DNA of 64,000 nt from NCBI GenBank assembly GCA_964605235.1, contig CAZSBB010000028.1, forward strand, positions 29,404 to 93,403, written 5' to 3'. Positions within the stretch are counted from its first letter, which is position 1, and every line of letters begins with the position of its first letter. A model generated the notes under the pieces. The model ran no database searches. It saw only the letters and a list, made by a program, of their open reading frames with translations, and was not told the DNA's origin. This stretch comes from CAZSBB01 sp964605235. Its GTDB lineage: Bacteria > Planctomycetota > Phycisphaerae > Phycisphaerales > Phycisphaeraceae. Below, in pieces: positions 35,211 to 42,257 of this stretch. A program made the position numbers and the translations under genes.

Positions 35211-37433
35211 ATGAATCTGCTGCCTCCCCTGCGTCTGGCGCCGTTGCTGCCCCTGGGCTGGATTGTCCTGGTCACGCTGGCGCTGCTGGCGCTGCTGGCG
35301 TGGGGTTGCGTGACCCTGCGGCGGCGGCAGGTTCCGCTGCGCTGGATCGTCGGCCTGGGCGTGCTGCGGGCGCTGGGCGTGCTGGTCTTCACCACCTGTC
35401 TGCTGGGCCCGGTGCTGGAACACACCCGCACGCGGCAGATGCGGCCGCAGCTGCTGGTGCTGGCGGATGAATCGCGCAGCATGGCGCGCGACGGCTTGCT
35501 CTCCACCCTGGCGCAGCCGGTGCGCGACGGCGAACTGGGCGCCCACCTGCGCGAGCATTACGACGTGCACTGGTACGGCTTTGGCGCCAGCGCCCGACCG
35601 CTGCCCGCCGCGGAAGTGCAGCAGCTGGTCGCCGACGAGAGCCAGACCCAATTGGCGCAGGCGCTCGAGAGCGCCCTGCGGCATCACGCGGCGGTGGTTC
35701 CCGGCGCTGCCGAGGGCGCCAGCGTGCCCCCGCGCGTGCTGCTGCTGAGTGATGGGCTGGACCTGAGCCGACGCGACGGCAGCACCGCCGCCCGCCAGCA
35801 GCAGGCCATCGTGGATGTGCTGCTCCCGCCGGCGTCCGCCGGCGCCGACCACGAGCAACTGGAACTGCGCCACGTGCAGGCGCCCACCCGCGTCATGCTG
35901 GGCACGGAGGCCCGCTTTGCCCTGACCCTGACGCGCCAGGGCCAGACGCCCCGGCAAACCTCCGTCGTCCTGCTCGAAGACCAACAGGAAGTGCGCCGGC
36001 ATCCGGTGACCTTTGAAGCCGGTCAGACCGAAGCCCGCATCCTGCTGAGCTATCGCCCCACCGCGACCGGTTTGCGGCAATACAGCATCGCCGCGCCCGA
36101 CCTGCCCCCCTACACCGTCGCCGTGCAGGTCAGCGAAGCGTCGCACGATGTGCTGCTGCTGGAAGACCGCTGGCGCTGGGGTTTCCGCTACCTGCGCCGG
36201 GTGCTCGAGGACGACCCGGCGTACCACCTGACCGCCATGCTCGCGCGCGGGGGGCAGTCCTATGTCCACTTCGGCGAGCCGACCCGCCGGGTGAATCTGG
36301 CGGGTTATCCGCAGAGCGCCCAGGAAGTGGAGTGGTTCGACCTGATCGTGCTGGGCGATGTGGACCTGTCGCGCTGGCCATCGGAGCTGGCGCGGGGGAT
36401 CGCCGCGGCGGTGAGCGAGCGCGGCGCGGGGTTGATCGTCATCGCCGGGCCGCGCCTGGGCGAACTGGCGCAGCACCCGGTGCTGGGCCCCCTGCTGCCG
36501 GTGTACGCCGACGCCAGCGCCGGCGAGCCGATCCCCGGCCCGATCCGGCTGCGGGTGACCGACGACCCCGCCGCCGCGGCGTTGCTGAGCGCCAGCCCGG
36601 AAACGCTGACCGCGCTGCGCAGCGAGCAACTGCCCCCGGTGAACGATCTGTATCCGGTGCAGCGCAAGCGCCCCGCCGCTGCCGTGCTGCTCGAAGCCGC
36701 CGCCCACGCCAGTGCCGCCGGCCCGCTGATCGCCATGGCGCAGCAGCCGGTGGGGCGCGGGCGGGTGCTGCTGCTCGCCACCGATTCGCTGTGGAAATGG
36801 CAGACCGAAGGCCCGCTCGATGAGCAGGGGCAGACGTTGCACCAGCGGTTCTGGCAGCAGGCGTTGCGGGCATTGACGCCGGTGCAGAGCGCTGCGGGGG
36901 CGGCGACGCTGTGGGTGAGCACGCCGCAAAGCCGGGTGCAGGTGGGCGATGCGGTGGACGTGTCAGTGCAGTTGCAGACGACGACCGCCGGGGTGGAGGT
37001 GCAGGCGAAGGTGGTGGACCCGGCGGGGCAATCCCACCCGCTGGCGCTGACGCCGCGACCGGGCCAGCCGGGGCAGTACGGCAGCACCTGGCGCGTGGCG
37101 CTGGCGGGACCGCAGCGGATCGAAGCGCTGGCGACACGGGGCAACCAGCCGCTGGCGGCCGGGGTTGCCGCGGTGCAGGGCATTGCCGCCCCCACGGAAG
37201 ACGACCCCCTGCCGCCCGACCGCGCCCGCCTGCTGGCGCTCGCCCAGGCAACCGGCGGGCAGGTGATCGACCCCGCCGACCGCAGCACCTGGCCCGGTCA
37301 GGACGTGCCGCGGGAAGTGACGGTGACGGTGCGGAGCACCATCGACCTGTGGCGCAACTTCACCTTGCTGCTGCTGCTGGCGGCCTTGCTGGGCACGGAC
37401 TGGCTGCTGCGGATGATGCGCGGGTATGTGTGA
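35211..37433 (+). CDS. vWA/GATase-like membrane protein, last gene of the MoxR unit
   Basis: 740 aa from the ATG at 35211, with GGAGG 11 nt upstream. Two N-terminal membrane helices (about 14-33 and 46-66) flank a short cytoplasmic loop, followed by a vWA-like domain with ADESRS as a MIDAS variant and LLLSDGLDLSRRDG. The middle holds a glutamine-amidotransferase-like Rossmann fold (DLIVLGDVDLSRW, GAGLIVIAGPRLG) without a visible catalytic Cys. The C-terminus has an Ig-like part and a last membrane helix (NFTLLLLLAALLGTDWLL). This layout is known from planctomycete MoxR clusters, though no function has been shown. It completes the ten-gene run. Confidence 0.85.
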   Translation: MNLLPPLRLAPLLPLGWIVLVTLALLALLAWGCVTLRRRQVPLRWIVGLGVLRALGVLVFTTCLLGPVLEHTRTRQMRPQLLVLADESRSMARDGLLSTLAQPVRDGELGAHLREHYDVHWYGFGASARPLPAAEVQQLVADESQTQLAQALESALRHHAAVVPGAAEGASVPPRVLLLSDGLDLSRRDGSTAARQQQAIVDVLLPPASAGADHEQLELRHVQAPTRVMLGTEARFALTLTRQGQTPRQTSVVLLEDQQEVRRHPVTFEAGQTEARILLSYRPTATGLRQYSIAAPDLPPYTVAVQVSEASHDVLLLEDRWRWGFRYLRRVLEDDPAYHLTAMLARGGQSYVHFGEPTRRVNLAGYPQSAQEVEWFDLIVLGDVDLSRWPSELARGIAAAVSERGAGLIVIAGPRLGELAQHPVLGPLLPVYADASAGEPIPGPIRLRVTDDPAAAALLSASPETLTALRSEQLPPVNDLYPVQRKRPAAAVLLEAAAHASAAGPLIAMAQQPVGRGRVLLLATDSLWKWQTEGPLDEQGQTLHQRFWQQALRALTPVQSAAGAATLWVSTPQSRVQVGDAVDVSVQLQTTTAGVEVQAKVVDPAGQSHPLALTPRPGQPGQYGSTWRVALAGPQRIEALATRGNQPLAAGVAAVQGIAAPTEDDPLPPDRARLLALAQATGGQVIDPADRSTWPGQDVPREVTVTVRSTIDLWRNFTLLLLLAALLGTDWLLRMMRGYV

Positions 37434-37508
37434 ACGGCGCCGGTGGCCGAGCCACACGACCTGAACGAGCCCCGGCACCGGCGCAGGTGGATGATCAACT
37501 CATTCTGA

Positions 37509-37598
37509 ACGAGCCCCGACCGTCAGGGAGGGGTTGTCTTCCAAGCGTCATCCCCCTGCGGCTTGCGCCGCCACCCCTTGCTCACGCGCGGGGCTCGT
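37509..37598. repeat. Dispersed GC-rich imperfect palindrome, copy A
   Basis: About 90 bp bounded by ACGAGCCCCG and its reverse complement CGGGGCTCGT. Inside, AGGGAGGGGTTG and CACCCCTTGCTCAC pair again, and a central CTGCGGCTTGCGCCGC is a hairpin of its own. A full copy with the same left half is at 63875-63950, and a right half is at 42102-42143. A short start of the same motif (ACGAGCCCCGG) is also at 37465. It resembles REP/BIME-type elements; no transposase lies nearby. Confidence 0.7.
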
Positions 37599-37662
37599 GG
37601 TTGAGCATTCTGACTGGCAGCGGTTGTCGGGATACCGGGTTGGTGGTGATGGTGGGGAAATG

Positions 37663-37693
37663 AAAAAGGCCGCCCCCCCCGGGGACGGCCTTT
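37663..37693 (-). terminator. Intrinsic terminator after pseudopilin 37715-38509
   Basis: On the minus strand AAAGGCCGTCCCC pairs with a GGGGCGGCCTTT arm and is followed by TTTTTC. It lies about 22 nt beyond the pseudopilin stop at 37715. The same hairpin-plus-T-run plan recurs after two other genes of the array. Confidence 0.8.
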
Positions 37694-37714
37694 GGGTGAT
37701 GATGGTGGCTGGGA

Positions 37715-38509
37715 TCAGTCGATCAGGTTCGCGCTGTCAGCTTCGACACCGTGATTCACGAAGATCATCGCGGCATCACTGGTGTCTGCCTCAGCAAAGA
37801 GATTGTCATTGGTGTCGCTGTCGCTGCCGTTCTTGGTGGCAACAGTGGGATCAGCTTCAAAGGAAACATGGTTGTCATTCCAGCCCACGCTGCCGCGCCA
37901 TTCGTCGGTATCAGTCGTGCTGGGGTTGGTATGAACCGACTTGACGCCCGTGCCATTGGCGATCGCGCGATCGCTGACAACGACCGCTTCGGTGTTGCTG
38001 GTTTCGCGCCATTCGTTGGCACGCTGCACTTCCACGGCCGGGGCAGCGGCGCCATCAGTCACCGCCAGCATGGCGTAGGAATAGTTGGTGCTGGCAACTG
38101 GACCCGAAGCCCACTCACTCTTGGTTTCGGACGGGCTGATGATGTATTCGCCGGTGAAGTAGTTGTCTTCCAGTAATTCCTTGAAGCGGTTTTGCACGTC
38201 CACGCCAACCGCGTCAGCGTCGGCCGGGACATCCGGAGCATCACCAGCAATTTGGTCCGCATGAGCCGCCGCCGGCTTGCCGCTGCTGTTGAGGCCGACG
38301 TAGTACGTGTTGTTGCCCTGGGCATAGAGCACGAGGCCCGAGTGGATGCCACGGACCTGGGTGCTGTTCTGCATCTGGCGGGCGGTCCGGCGGGCGGCGC
38401 CGAGGGCCGGCAGCAGGATGCCGATGAGCAGGGCGATGATGCTGATGACCACCAGCAGCTCAATGAGGGTGAAGGCCCGGCGGGCCGGGGGGGAAATGGT
38501 GTGGGTCAT
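37715..38509 (-). CDS. Tandem pseudopilin paralogue 4
   Basis: 264 aa from the ATG at 38509. The start MTHTISPPARRA-FTLIELLVVISIIALL is a class III prepilin signal. The following RQMQNSTQVRGIHSGLVLYA, the NYFTGEYIISPSETK segment, NEWRETSNTEAVVVSDRA and WRGSVGWNDNHVSFEAD blocks are shared with the three genes upstream, which marks a recent local gene family. The four proteins differ mainly in a variable segment after YY-G near residue 60-90. GGAG lies upstream of the ATG. It is the last gene of the array and has its own leader and terminator. Surface-fibre or secretion roles are possible, but no type II secretion genes are in the window. Confidence 0.92.
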   Translation of the reverse strand: MTHTISPPARRAFTLIELLVVISIIALLIGILLPALGAARRTARQMQNSTQVRGIHSGLVLYAQGNNTYYVGLNSSGKPAAAHADQIAGDAPDVPADADAVGVDVQNRFKELLEDNYFTGEYIISPSETKSEWASGPVASTNYSYAMLAVTDGAAAPAVEVQRANEWRETSNTEAVVVSDRAIANGTGVKSVHTNPSTTDTDEWRGSVGWNDNHVSFEADPTVATKNGSDSDTNDNLFAEADTSDAAMIFVNHGVEADSANLID

Positions 38510-38626
38510 GGTACGGACTCCTGAAAATGGAATGGAATGATGCGGCCCGACAGGCACTCTGCATGCCGGGAATGGAAAACACGCGGGAAACTGCCGCCCG
38601 TGCACAGACACGAACGCCAAAAGTTT

Positions 38627-38678
38627 GTCGCCTGCCCGGCGACCTCGGGGGGATGGACCTCTCTGCTTCCCGGACAGG
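38627..38678 (-). promoter_or_regulatory. Structured leader element, copy L1 (candidate cis-regulatory RNA)
   Basis: In the RNA of pseudopilin 37715-38509, about 120-170 nt before the start, CCUGUCCGG (38678-38670) can pair with CCGGGCAGG (38639-38631), closing a loop that carries AGAGAGGUCCAUCCCCC and GGUCG. The alternative hairpin GUCGCC-GGGCA-GGCGAC (38643-38627) uses part of the same bases, so the two folds exclude each other. Copy L2 keeps both helices despite changes in the outer one. Folding was done by eye. Confidence 0.45.
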
Positions 38679-38752
38679 TGGGATAGGTAAAAGGTCGGGT
38701 ATGGGCGGGAATCCGGCTATTCGCCGGAATGGGGGAATTGGCCGTGGAAATG

Positions 38753-38777
38753 AAAAAGGCTGCCCCGAAGGGCAGCC
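38753..38777 (-). terminator. Intrinsic terminator after pseudopilin 38805-39605
   Basis: On the minus strand GGCTGCCC-TTCG-GGGCAGCC forms an 8-bp GC stem followed by TTTTT. It lies 28 nt beyond the stop at 38805. The stem sequence is identical to that at 39849-39873. Confidence 0.88.
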
Positions 38778-38804
38778 CAGGTAATCGGAGCAAGCTGGGT
38801 GGAA

Positions 38805-39605
38805 TCAAGTGCCGGGGTCAATGAGCGTATCGTCCTCGTCGTACGCCATGGCGCCGTCATTGTCGTCGGCGTCGGCACCTTCATCAGCAAATAGATTGTC
38901 GTTCGTCTCGTTGGCGCTGCCGTACTTGGTGGCAACCGTAGCATCGGCTTCGAACGTCACATGGTTGTCATTCCAGCCCACGCTGCCGCGCCATTCGTCG
39001 GCTGTCGCAGTGGCCGAGGGATTGGTATGTACGGACTTGATGTAATTCGTGTTGTTGACGATCGCGCGATCACTGACGACCACTGCCTCGCTGTTGCTGG
39101 TTTCGCGCCATTCGTTCTTGCGCTGGAAGCCATCGGCATTGCCGGTGCCCAAGTTCACGATGCAGGCCAGAGCATAAGAATAGTTGGTGATATCGAGCGA
39201 GTCTGTGGTAGTGGCAAACTCCGTCTTGGTTTCAGACGGGCTGATCATATATTCGGCCGTGAAGTAGTTGTCATCAAATAGCTCACGGAAGCGCGTCTGC
39301 ACATAATTTCCGGTGTCAGCGCCGGCAGCGCCGTCAACATCATCCTGCGCCGTGTTGCTTGCGACAACGACAGTACCAGTGGCATTCATGCCGGGGTAGT
39401 ACGTGTTGTTCCCCTGGGCGAAGAGCACCAGCGCCGAGTGGATGCCGCGGACCTGGGTGCTGTTCTGCATCTGGCGGGCGGTGCGGCGGGCAGCGCCGAG
39501 AGCGGGCAGCAGGATGCCGATGAGCAGGGCGATGATGCTGATGACCACCAGCAGCTCGATGAGGGTGAAGGCCCGATGGGCCGGGGGGGAGATGGTGTGG
39601 GTCAT
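38805..39605 (-). CDS. Tandem pseudopilin paralogue 3
   Basis: 266 aa from the ATG at 39605. The leader MTHTISPPAHRA is almost identical to that of paralogue 4, followed by FTLIELLVVISIIALLIGILLPALGAARRTARQ. Shared blocks include NYFTAEYMISPSETKTE, KNEWRETSNSEAVVVSDRA, SVHTNPSATA and WRGSVGWNDNHVTFEAD; the C-terminus is acidic (ADDNDGAMAYDEDDTL). Its upstream region, its gene start and its terminator all resemble those of paralogue 4, so the pair arose by duplication of a unit of about 1.1 kb. It is transcribed as its own module between a leader (39723-39773) and a terminator (38753-38777). Confidence 0.92.
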   Translation of the reverse strand: MTHTISPPAHRAFTLIELLVVISIIALLIGILLPALGAARRTARQMQNSTQVRGIHSALVLFAQGNNTYYPGMNATGTVVVASNTAQDDVDGAAGADTGNYVQTRFRELFDDNYFTAEYMISPSETKTEFATTTDSLDITNYSYALACIVNLGTGNADGFQRKNEWRETSNSEAVVVSDRAIVNNTNYIKSVHTNPSATATADEWRGSVGWNDNHVTFEADATVATKYGSANETNDNLFADEGADADDNDGAMAYDEDDTLIDPGT

Positions 39606-39722
39606 GATGTGCACTCCTGACAATGGAATGGAATGAAGCAGGACGACACGCACGCTGCGTGCCGGAAATGGAAAACGCGCGGATTGCGGCCGCCCGTGCA
39701 CAGACACGAACGCCAGGGGTTT

Positions 39723-39773
39723 GTCGCCTGCCCGGCGACCACGGGGGATGAACCTCTCTCATTCCCAGGCAGG
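39723..39773 (-). promoter_or_regulatory. Structured leader element, copy L2 (candidate cis-regulatory RNA)
   Basis: About 120-170 nt before the start of pseudopilin 38805-39605, CCUGCCUGG (39773-39765) pairs with CCGGGCAGG (39735-39727), and the competing hairpin GUCGCC-GGGCA-GGCGAC is at 39739-39723. Compared with L1, two positions of the outer strand differ (C to U and U to C), and both changes keep C-G or U-G pairing. The enclosed AGAGAGGUUCAUCCCCCGUGG block is nearly unchanged. Confidence 0.45.
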
Positions 39774-39848
39774 TGGGATAGGAGAAGGGTCGGGTACAAA
39801 CGCTGTTTCGACCATTCGCCGAAAGGGGGGAATTGGCGGATGGAAATG

Positions 39849-39873
39849 AAAAAGGCTGCCCCGGAGGGCAGCC
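39849..39873 (-). terminator. Intrinsic terminator after pseudopilin 39900-40700
   Basis: On the minus strand GGCTGCCC-TCCG-GGGCAGCC is an 8-bp stem followed by TTTTT. It lies 27 nt beyond the stop at 39900. It ends the two-gene transcript of pseudopilins 1 and 2. Confidence 0.88.
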
Positions 39874-39899
39874 CTGTGTTTACTGTTAGTTGGTGATGC

Positions 39900-40700
39900 T
39901 CAGGCACCGCCATCAACCATATCCGCGTTCACCGGGTCAGCCGTGGGGCTGCCGGCTTTGTAAACCATGGCGGCATCGTCATGGTTGGTCCCGTCGGCCT
40001 CTGCAAACAAGTTGTCGTTGGTTTCCGAACTATTGCCATACTTCGTATCGACGGTTTGGTCGGATTCAAAGCTGACGTGGTTGTCATTCCAACCCACGCT
40101 GCCACGCCATTCGCTGGCCGTAGTTGCGGGATTGGTATGGACCGACTTGATCAAGCCAGCCGTGGTGTTATGAATTGCCCGATCGCTGACCACGACCGCC
40201 TCGCTGTTGCTGGTTTCGCGCCATTCGGCACGGCGCGATGCTGTTCCACTGGGCACAGCGGCTCCATCAAGCATCTGCACGTGAGCCAGCGCGTAGGAAT
40301 AGTTTCCCGCTTCCACCTGGCCAGTCGTCCATTTGGTTTTGGTTTCCGAAGGACTGATGGCGTACTCGCCGGTGAAGTAGTTGTCTTCCAGCAGTTCGCG
40401 GAAACGATATTGCACAGAGAGTGATGGATCGTCCCCGCTGCCGAGTGCCTGTTGGTTGGTGTAACTGTCAGTAGTCAAGTCCACAACAGCACCCTTGGCA
40501 GTCAGCCCGGGGTAGTAGGTCTTGTTGCCCTGAGCAAAGAGAACCAGCGCCGAGTGGATGCCGCGGACCTGGGTGCTGTTCTGCATCTGACGGGCGGTGC
40601 GGCGGGCAGCGCCGAGGGCCGGCAGGAGGATGCCGATGAGCAAGGCGATGATGCTGATGACGACGAGGAGCTCAATGAGAGTAAAGGCTTTGCGTTGCAT
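39900..40700 (-). CDS. Tandem pseudopilin paralogue 2
   Basis: 266 aa from the ATG at 40700, which leaves the short leader MQRKA before FTLIELLVVISIIALL; an in-frame ATG at 40715 is possible. It shares RQMQNSTQVRGIHSALVLFAQGN, NYFTGEYAISPSETKTK, EWRETSNSEAVVVSDRA, IKSVHTNPATTA and WRGSVGWNDNHVSFESD with its neighbours. The spacing to the upstream gene stop at 40754 is only 53 nt, with no terminator or leader between, so genes 1 and 2 form one transcript, unlike genes 3 and 4. The variable segment and C-terminus differ from the other copies. Confidence 0.92.
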   Translation of the reverse strand: MQRKAFTLIELLVVISIIALLIGILLPALGAARRTARQMQNSTQVRGIHSALVLFAQGNKTYYPGLTAKGAVVDLTTDSYTNQQALGSGDDPSLSVQYRFRELLEDNYFTGEYAISPSETKTKWTTGQVEAGNYSYALAHVQMLDGAAVPSGTASRRAEWRETSNSEAVVVSDRAIHNTTAGLIKSVHTNPATTASEWRGSVGWNDNHVSFESDQTVDTKYGNSSETNDNLFAEADGTNHDDAAMVYKAGSPTADPVNADMVDGGA

Positions 40701-40753
40701 GATGGATGGTTCCATGGAGTTCTAATTGGTCGAGACGAATTGCATCTGGTAGA

Positions 40754-41509
40754 TCAATCGATGATGTTGTCGGCGACAGTTTCACCGTTTCCGGCGTAAC
40801 ACATGAGGGCGTCGTTTTCAGTGGGCGTCGTGGGTTCGGCAAAAAGGTTGTCACTGGTAGTCGAAGCAGAACCGAGCTTCGTATCAACGACTTCGTCCGC
40901 TTCGAAAGTCACATGATTGTCATTCCACGCTACACTGCCGCGCCATTCCTTGGTGGTGTTACCGGCAACGGGATTCGTATGCACGCTCTTGATGGCGGCT
41001 ACGGTTTCGGAGCCAGACGCCTTGTTGTCGATGGCACGGTCGCTGAGCACCGGCGCTTCTGAGTTGCTGGTTTCGCGCCATTCGTTTACGCGCTGGCCAG
41101 CAGTCTGGCAGAGCATGGCGTAGGAGAAGTTTGCGTTGGTGATGTTGTTGGCAGTACCGCCGGCGTATTCGGTCTTGGTTTCGGACGGACTGATCATGTA
41201 TTCAGCGGTGAAGTAGTTGTCGTTGAAAAGGACGAGGAATCGGTTCTCAACCGTGAGTGCCGCCAAGGTGGCATGTTCAGTTGTCCCGGCAGCTCCGGTA
41301 GCCGTATAGCCAGGATAGTAGGTCCCGTTCCCCTGGGCGTAGAGCACCAGACCGGTGTGAATCCCGCGGACCTGGGTGCTGTTTTGCATCTGGCGGGCGG
41401 TGCGGCGGGCGGCGCCGAGGGCGGGCAGCAGGATGCCGATGAGCAGGGCGATGATGGAGATCACCACCAGCAGTTCGATGAGGGTAAAGGCACGTTGAGT
41501 TGGACGCAT
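40754..41509 (-). CDS. Tandem pseudopilin paralogue 1
   Basis: 251 aa from the ATG at 41509, with AGGAG 9 nt upstream. The leader MRPTQRA precedes FTLIELLVVISIIALL. It has the array blocks RQMQNSTQVRGIHTGLVLYAQGN, NYFTAEYMISPSETKTE, VNEWRETSNSEAPVLSDRA and WRGSVAWNDNHVTFEAD, with more changes than copies 2-4, so it is the most diverged member. It is the first gene of the array, and its leader of more than 320 nt carries the third, most diverged copy of the structured element at 41831-41865. Confidence 0.92.
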   Translation of the reverse strand: MRPTQRAFTLIELLVVISIIALLIGILLPALGAARRTARQMQNSTQVRGIHTGLVLYAQGNGTYYPGYTATGAAGTTEHATLAALTVENRFLVLFNDNYFTAEYMISPSETKTEYAGGTANNITNANFSYAMLCQTAGQRVNEWRETSNSEAPVLSDRAIDNKASGSETVAAIKSVHTNPVAGNTTKEWRGSVAWNDNHVTFEADEVVDTKLGSASTTSDNLFAEPTTPTENDALMCYAGNGETVADNIID

Positions 41510-41830
41510 GAAGGACGCTCCTGTTGGAGGTTGGGGTGCAACCTCTGACCGGGGCGTGCGGAGCGCGGGGGCGGGCGGGCTGCGGGGTTCGGGGTCTGCC
41601 GGTTAAGCCGCTACGGGCTTGCACAAATGGAATGAACGATGACAGGTGGATGGGCATGGCGGCTGCGCCATGCCGACGGCAGAACGACGAAACGGGCAGC
41701 CTCCAGCCGGTGACCGGCGACGCACGCGTTGAACCTGACCGGGATGAACCATTCATCCCGGGACCAAAACCGAGGCTTGACGCACGGCCCCCGACGCCGG
41801 GCGAACCGCTGGCCGGGTTGGCGGGGGGTG

Positions 41831-41865
41831 GTGCGACCACGGGAGGGACTCTCTCTGTCCGCACG
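41831..41865 (-). promoter_or_regulatory. Structured leader element, diverged copy L0
   Basis: Upstream of pseudopilin 1 the RNA carries GACAGAGAGAGUCCCUCCCGU followed by GGUCG, clearly akin to the loop block of L1 and L2. Here it is closed by a different helix, GUGCG (41865-41861) with CGCAC (41835-41831), and an inner GGAC/GUCC pair. A conserved loop with an unrelated closing stem is what a functional RNA would show, but three copies are too few to prove it. Confidence 0.35.
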
Positions 41866-42039
41866 TGGAGCGATCCGCAGGACCGCATCAGGGTTATCGT
41901 GGGAAATGGGGGTTGGAACAATTCACCCGATGAGGGGAAAGTAGAACGGAGATGGCGCGGCGGGGTGGGCGGCGGCTACCCGCCGACTGGCGTCGGCGGC
42001 GCGGAGGGAGCAGGCTGGCGTTGGCCATGCGGATGGGGG

Positions 42040-42101
42040 GCAAGAAAGGGGATAAGTACATTATTTTCGGTGCAAAATAATGTACTTATCCCCTTTCTTG
42101 C
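42040..42101. repeat. Perfect inverted repeat, 28-bp arms, 6-base loop
   Basis: Left arm 42040-42067 and right arm 42074-42101 are exact reverse complements around the loop CGGTGC. The core of each arm, GGGGATAAGTACATTATTTT on the left, recurs in a second perfect hairpin at 61459-61521. The outer parts differ between the two sites. The right arm runs directly into half of the dispersed GC-rich repeat. It looks like a small non-autonomous mobile element or a strong bidirectional terminator. Confidence 0.85.
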
Positions 42102-42143
42102 CTGCGGCTGCGCCGCAACCCCTTGCTCACGCGCGGGGCTCGT
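42102..42143. repeat. Dispersed GC-rich repeat, right half only (copy B)
   Basis: CTGCGGCTGCGCCGCAACCC, then CTTGCTCACGCG and CGGGGCTCGT, match the right half of copy A (37509-37598). The left half is missing; its place is taken by the 28-bp-arm inverted repeat, which joins exactly at 42101. This suggests insertion or recombination inside an older full copy. Confidence 0.7.
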
Positions 42144-42192
42144 TGAAGCGGCGTCATAGGCGTTGGCCCTGGGTGAGCTGGGCGCATGAAAA

Positions 42193-42216
42193 AACCCAGG
42201 GGGTGAGCCCTGGGTT
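42193..42216 (-). terminator. Intrinsic terminator of the ribosomal protein cluster, after rplQ
   Basis: On the minus strand AACCCAGGG-CTCACC-CCCTGGGTT is a perfect 9-bp stem followed by TTTT. It lies about 41 nt beyond the rplQ stop and ends the long cluster. Confidence 0.9.
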
Positions 42217-42257
42217 GAGTGGGAGGTTCAGTTGCTCGCGCAGTGCGCGGGGGGCGT

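Larger units (their letters stand above)
41510..42257. other. 748-base intergenic region between rplQ and the pseudopilin array
   Basis: No convincing gene is seen. From right to left it holds the rplQ terminator (42193-42216), a half copy of the dispersed repeat (42102-42143), a 28-bp-arm inverted repeat (42040-42101), the leader of pseudopilin 1 with the structured block (41831-41865), and two further hairpins on the leader side: GATGAACCATTCATC near 41742-41756 and a CATGGCGGCTGCGCCATG hairpin near 41656-41673. Confidence 0.6.

Noticed and set aside
37509..37598. Repeat considered as a CRISPR or a group II intron fragment
   Set aside because: Single scattered copies without regular spacers and without any intron or Cas gene.
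38627..38678. Leader block considered as a cyclic-di-GMP (GEMM) riboswitch
   Set aside because: The conserved GEMM core segments such as CGCAAAGC and the GNRA tetraloop arrangement could not be found in any of the three copies.
42102..42257. Gap after rplQ searched for rpsD or another small gene
   Set aside because: Only the terminator and repeat sequence are there; no open frame of sensible composition.
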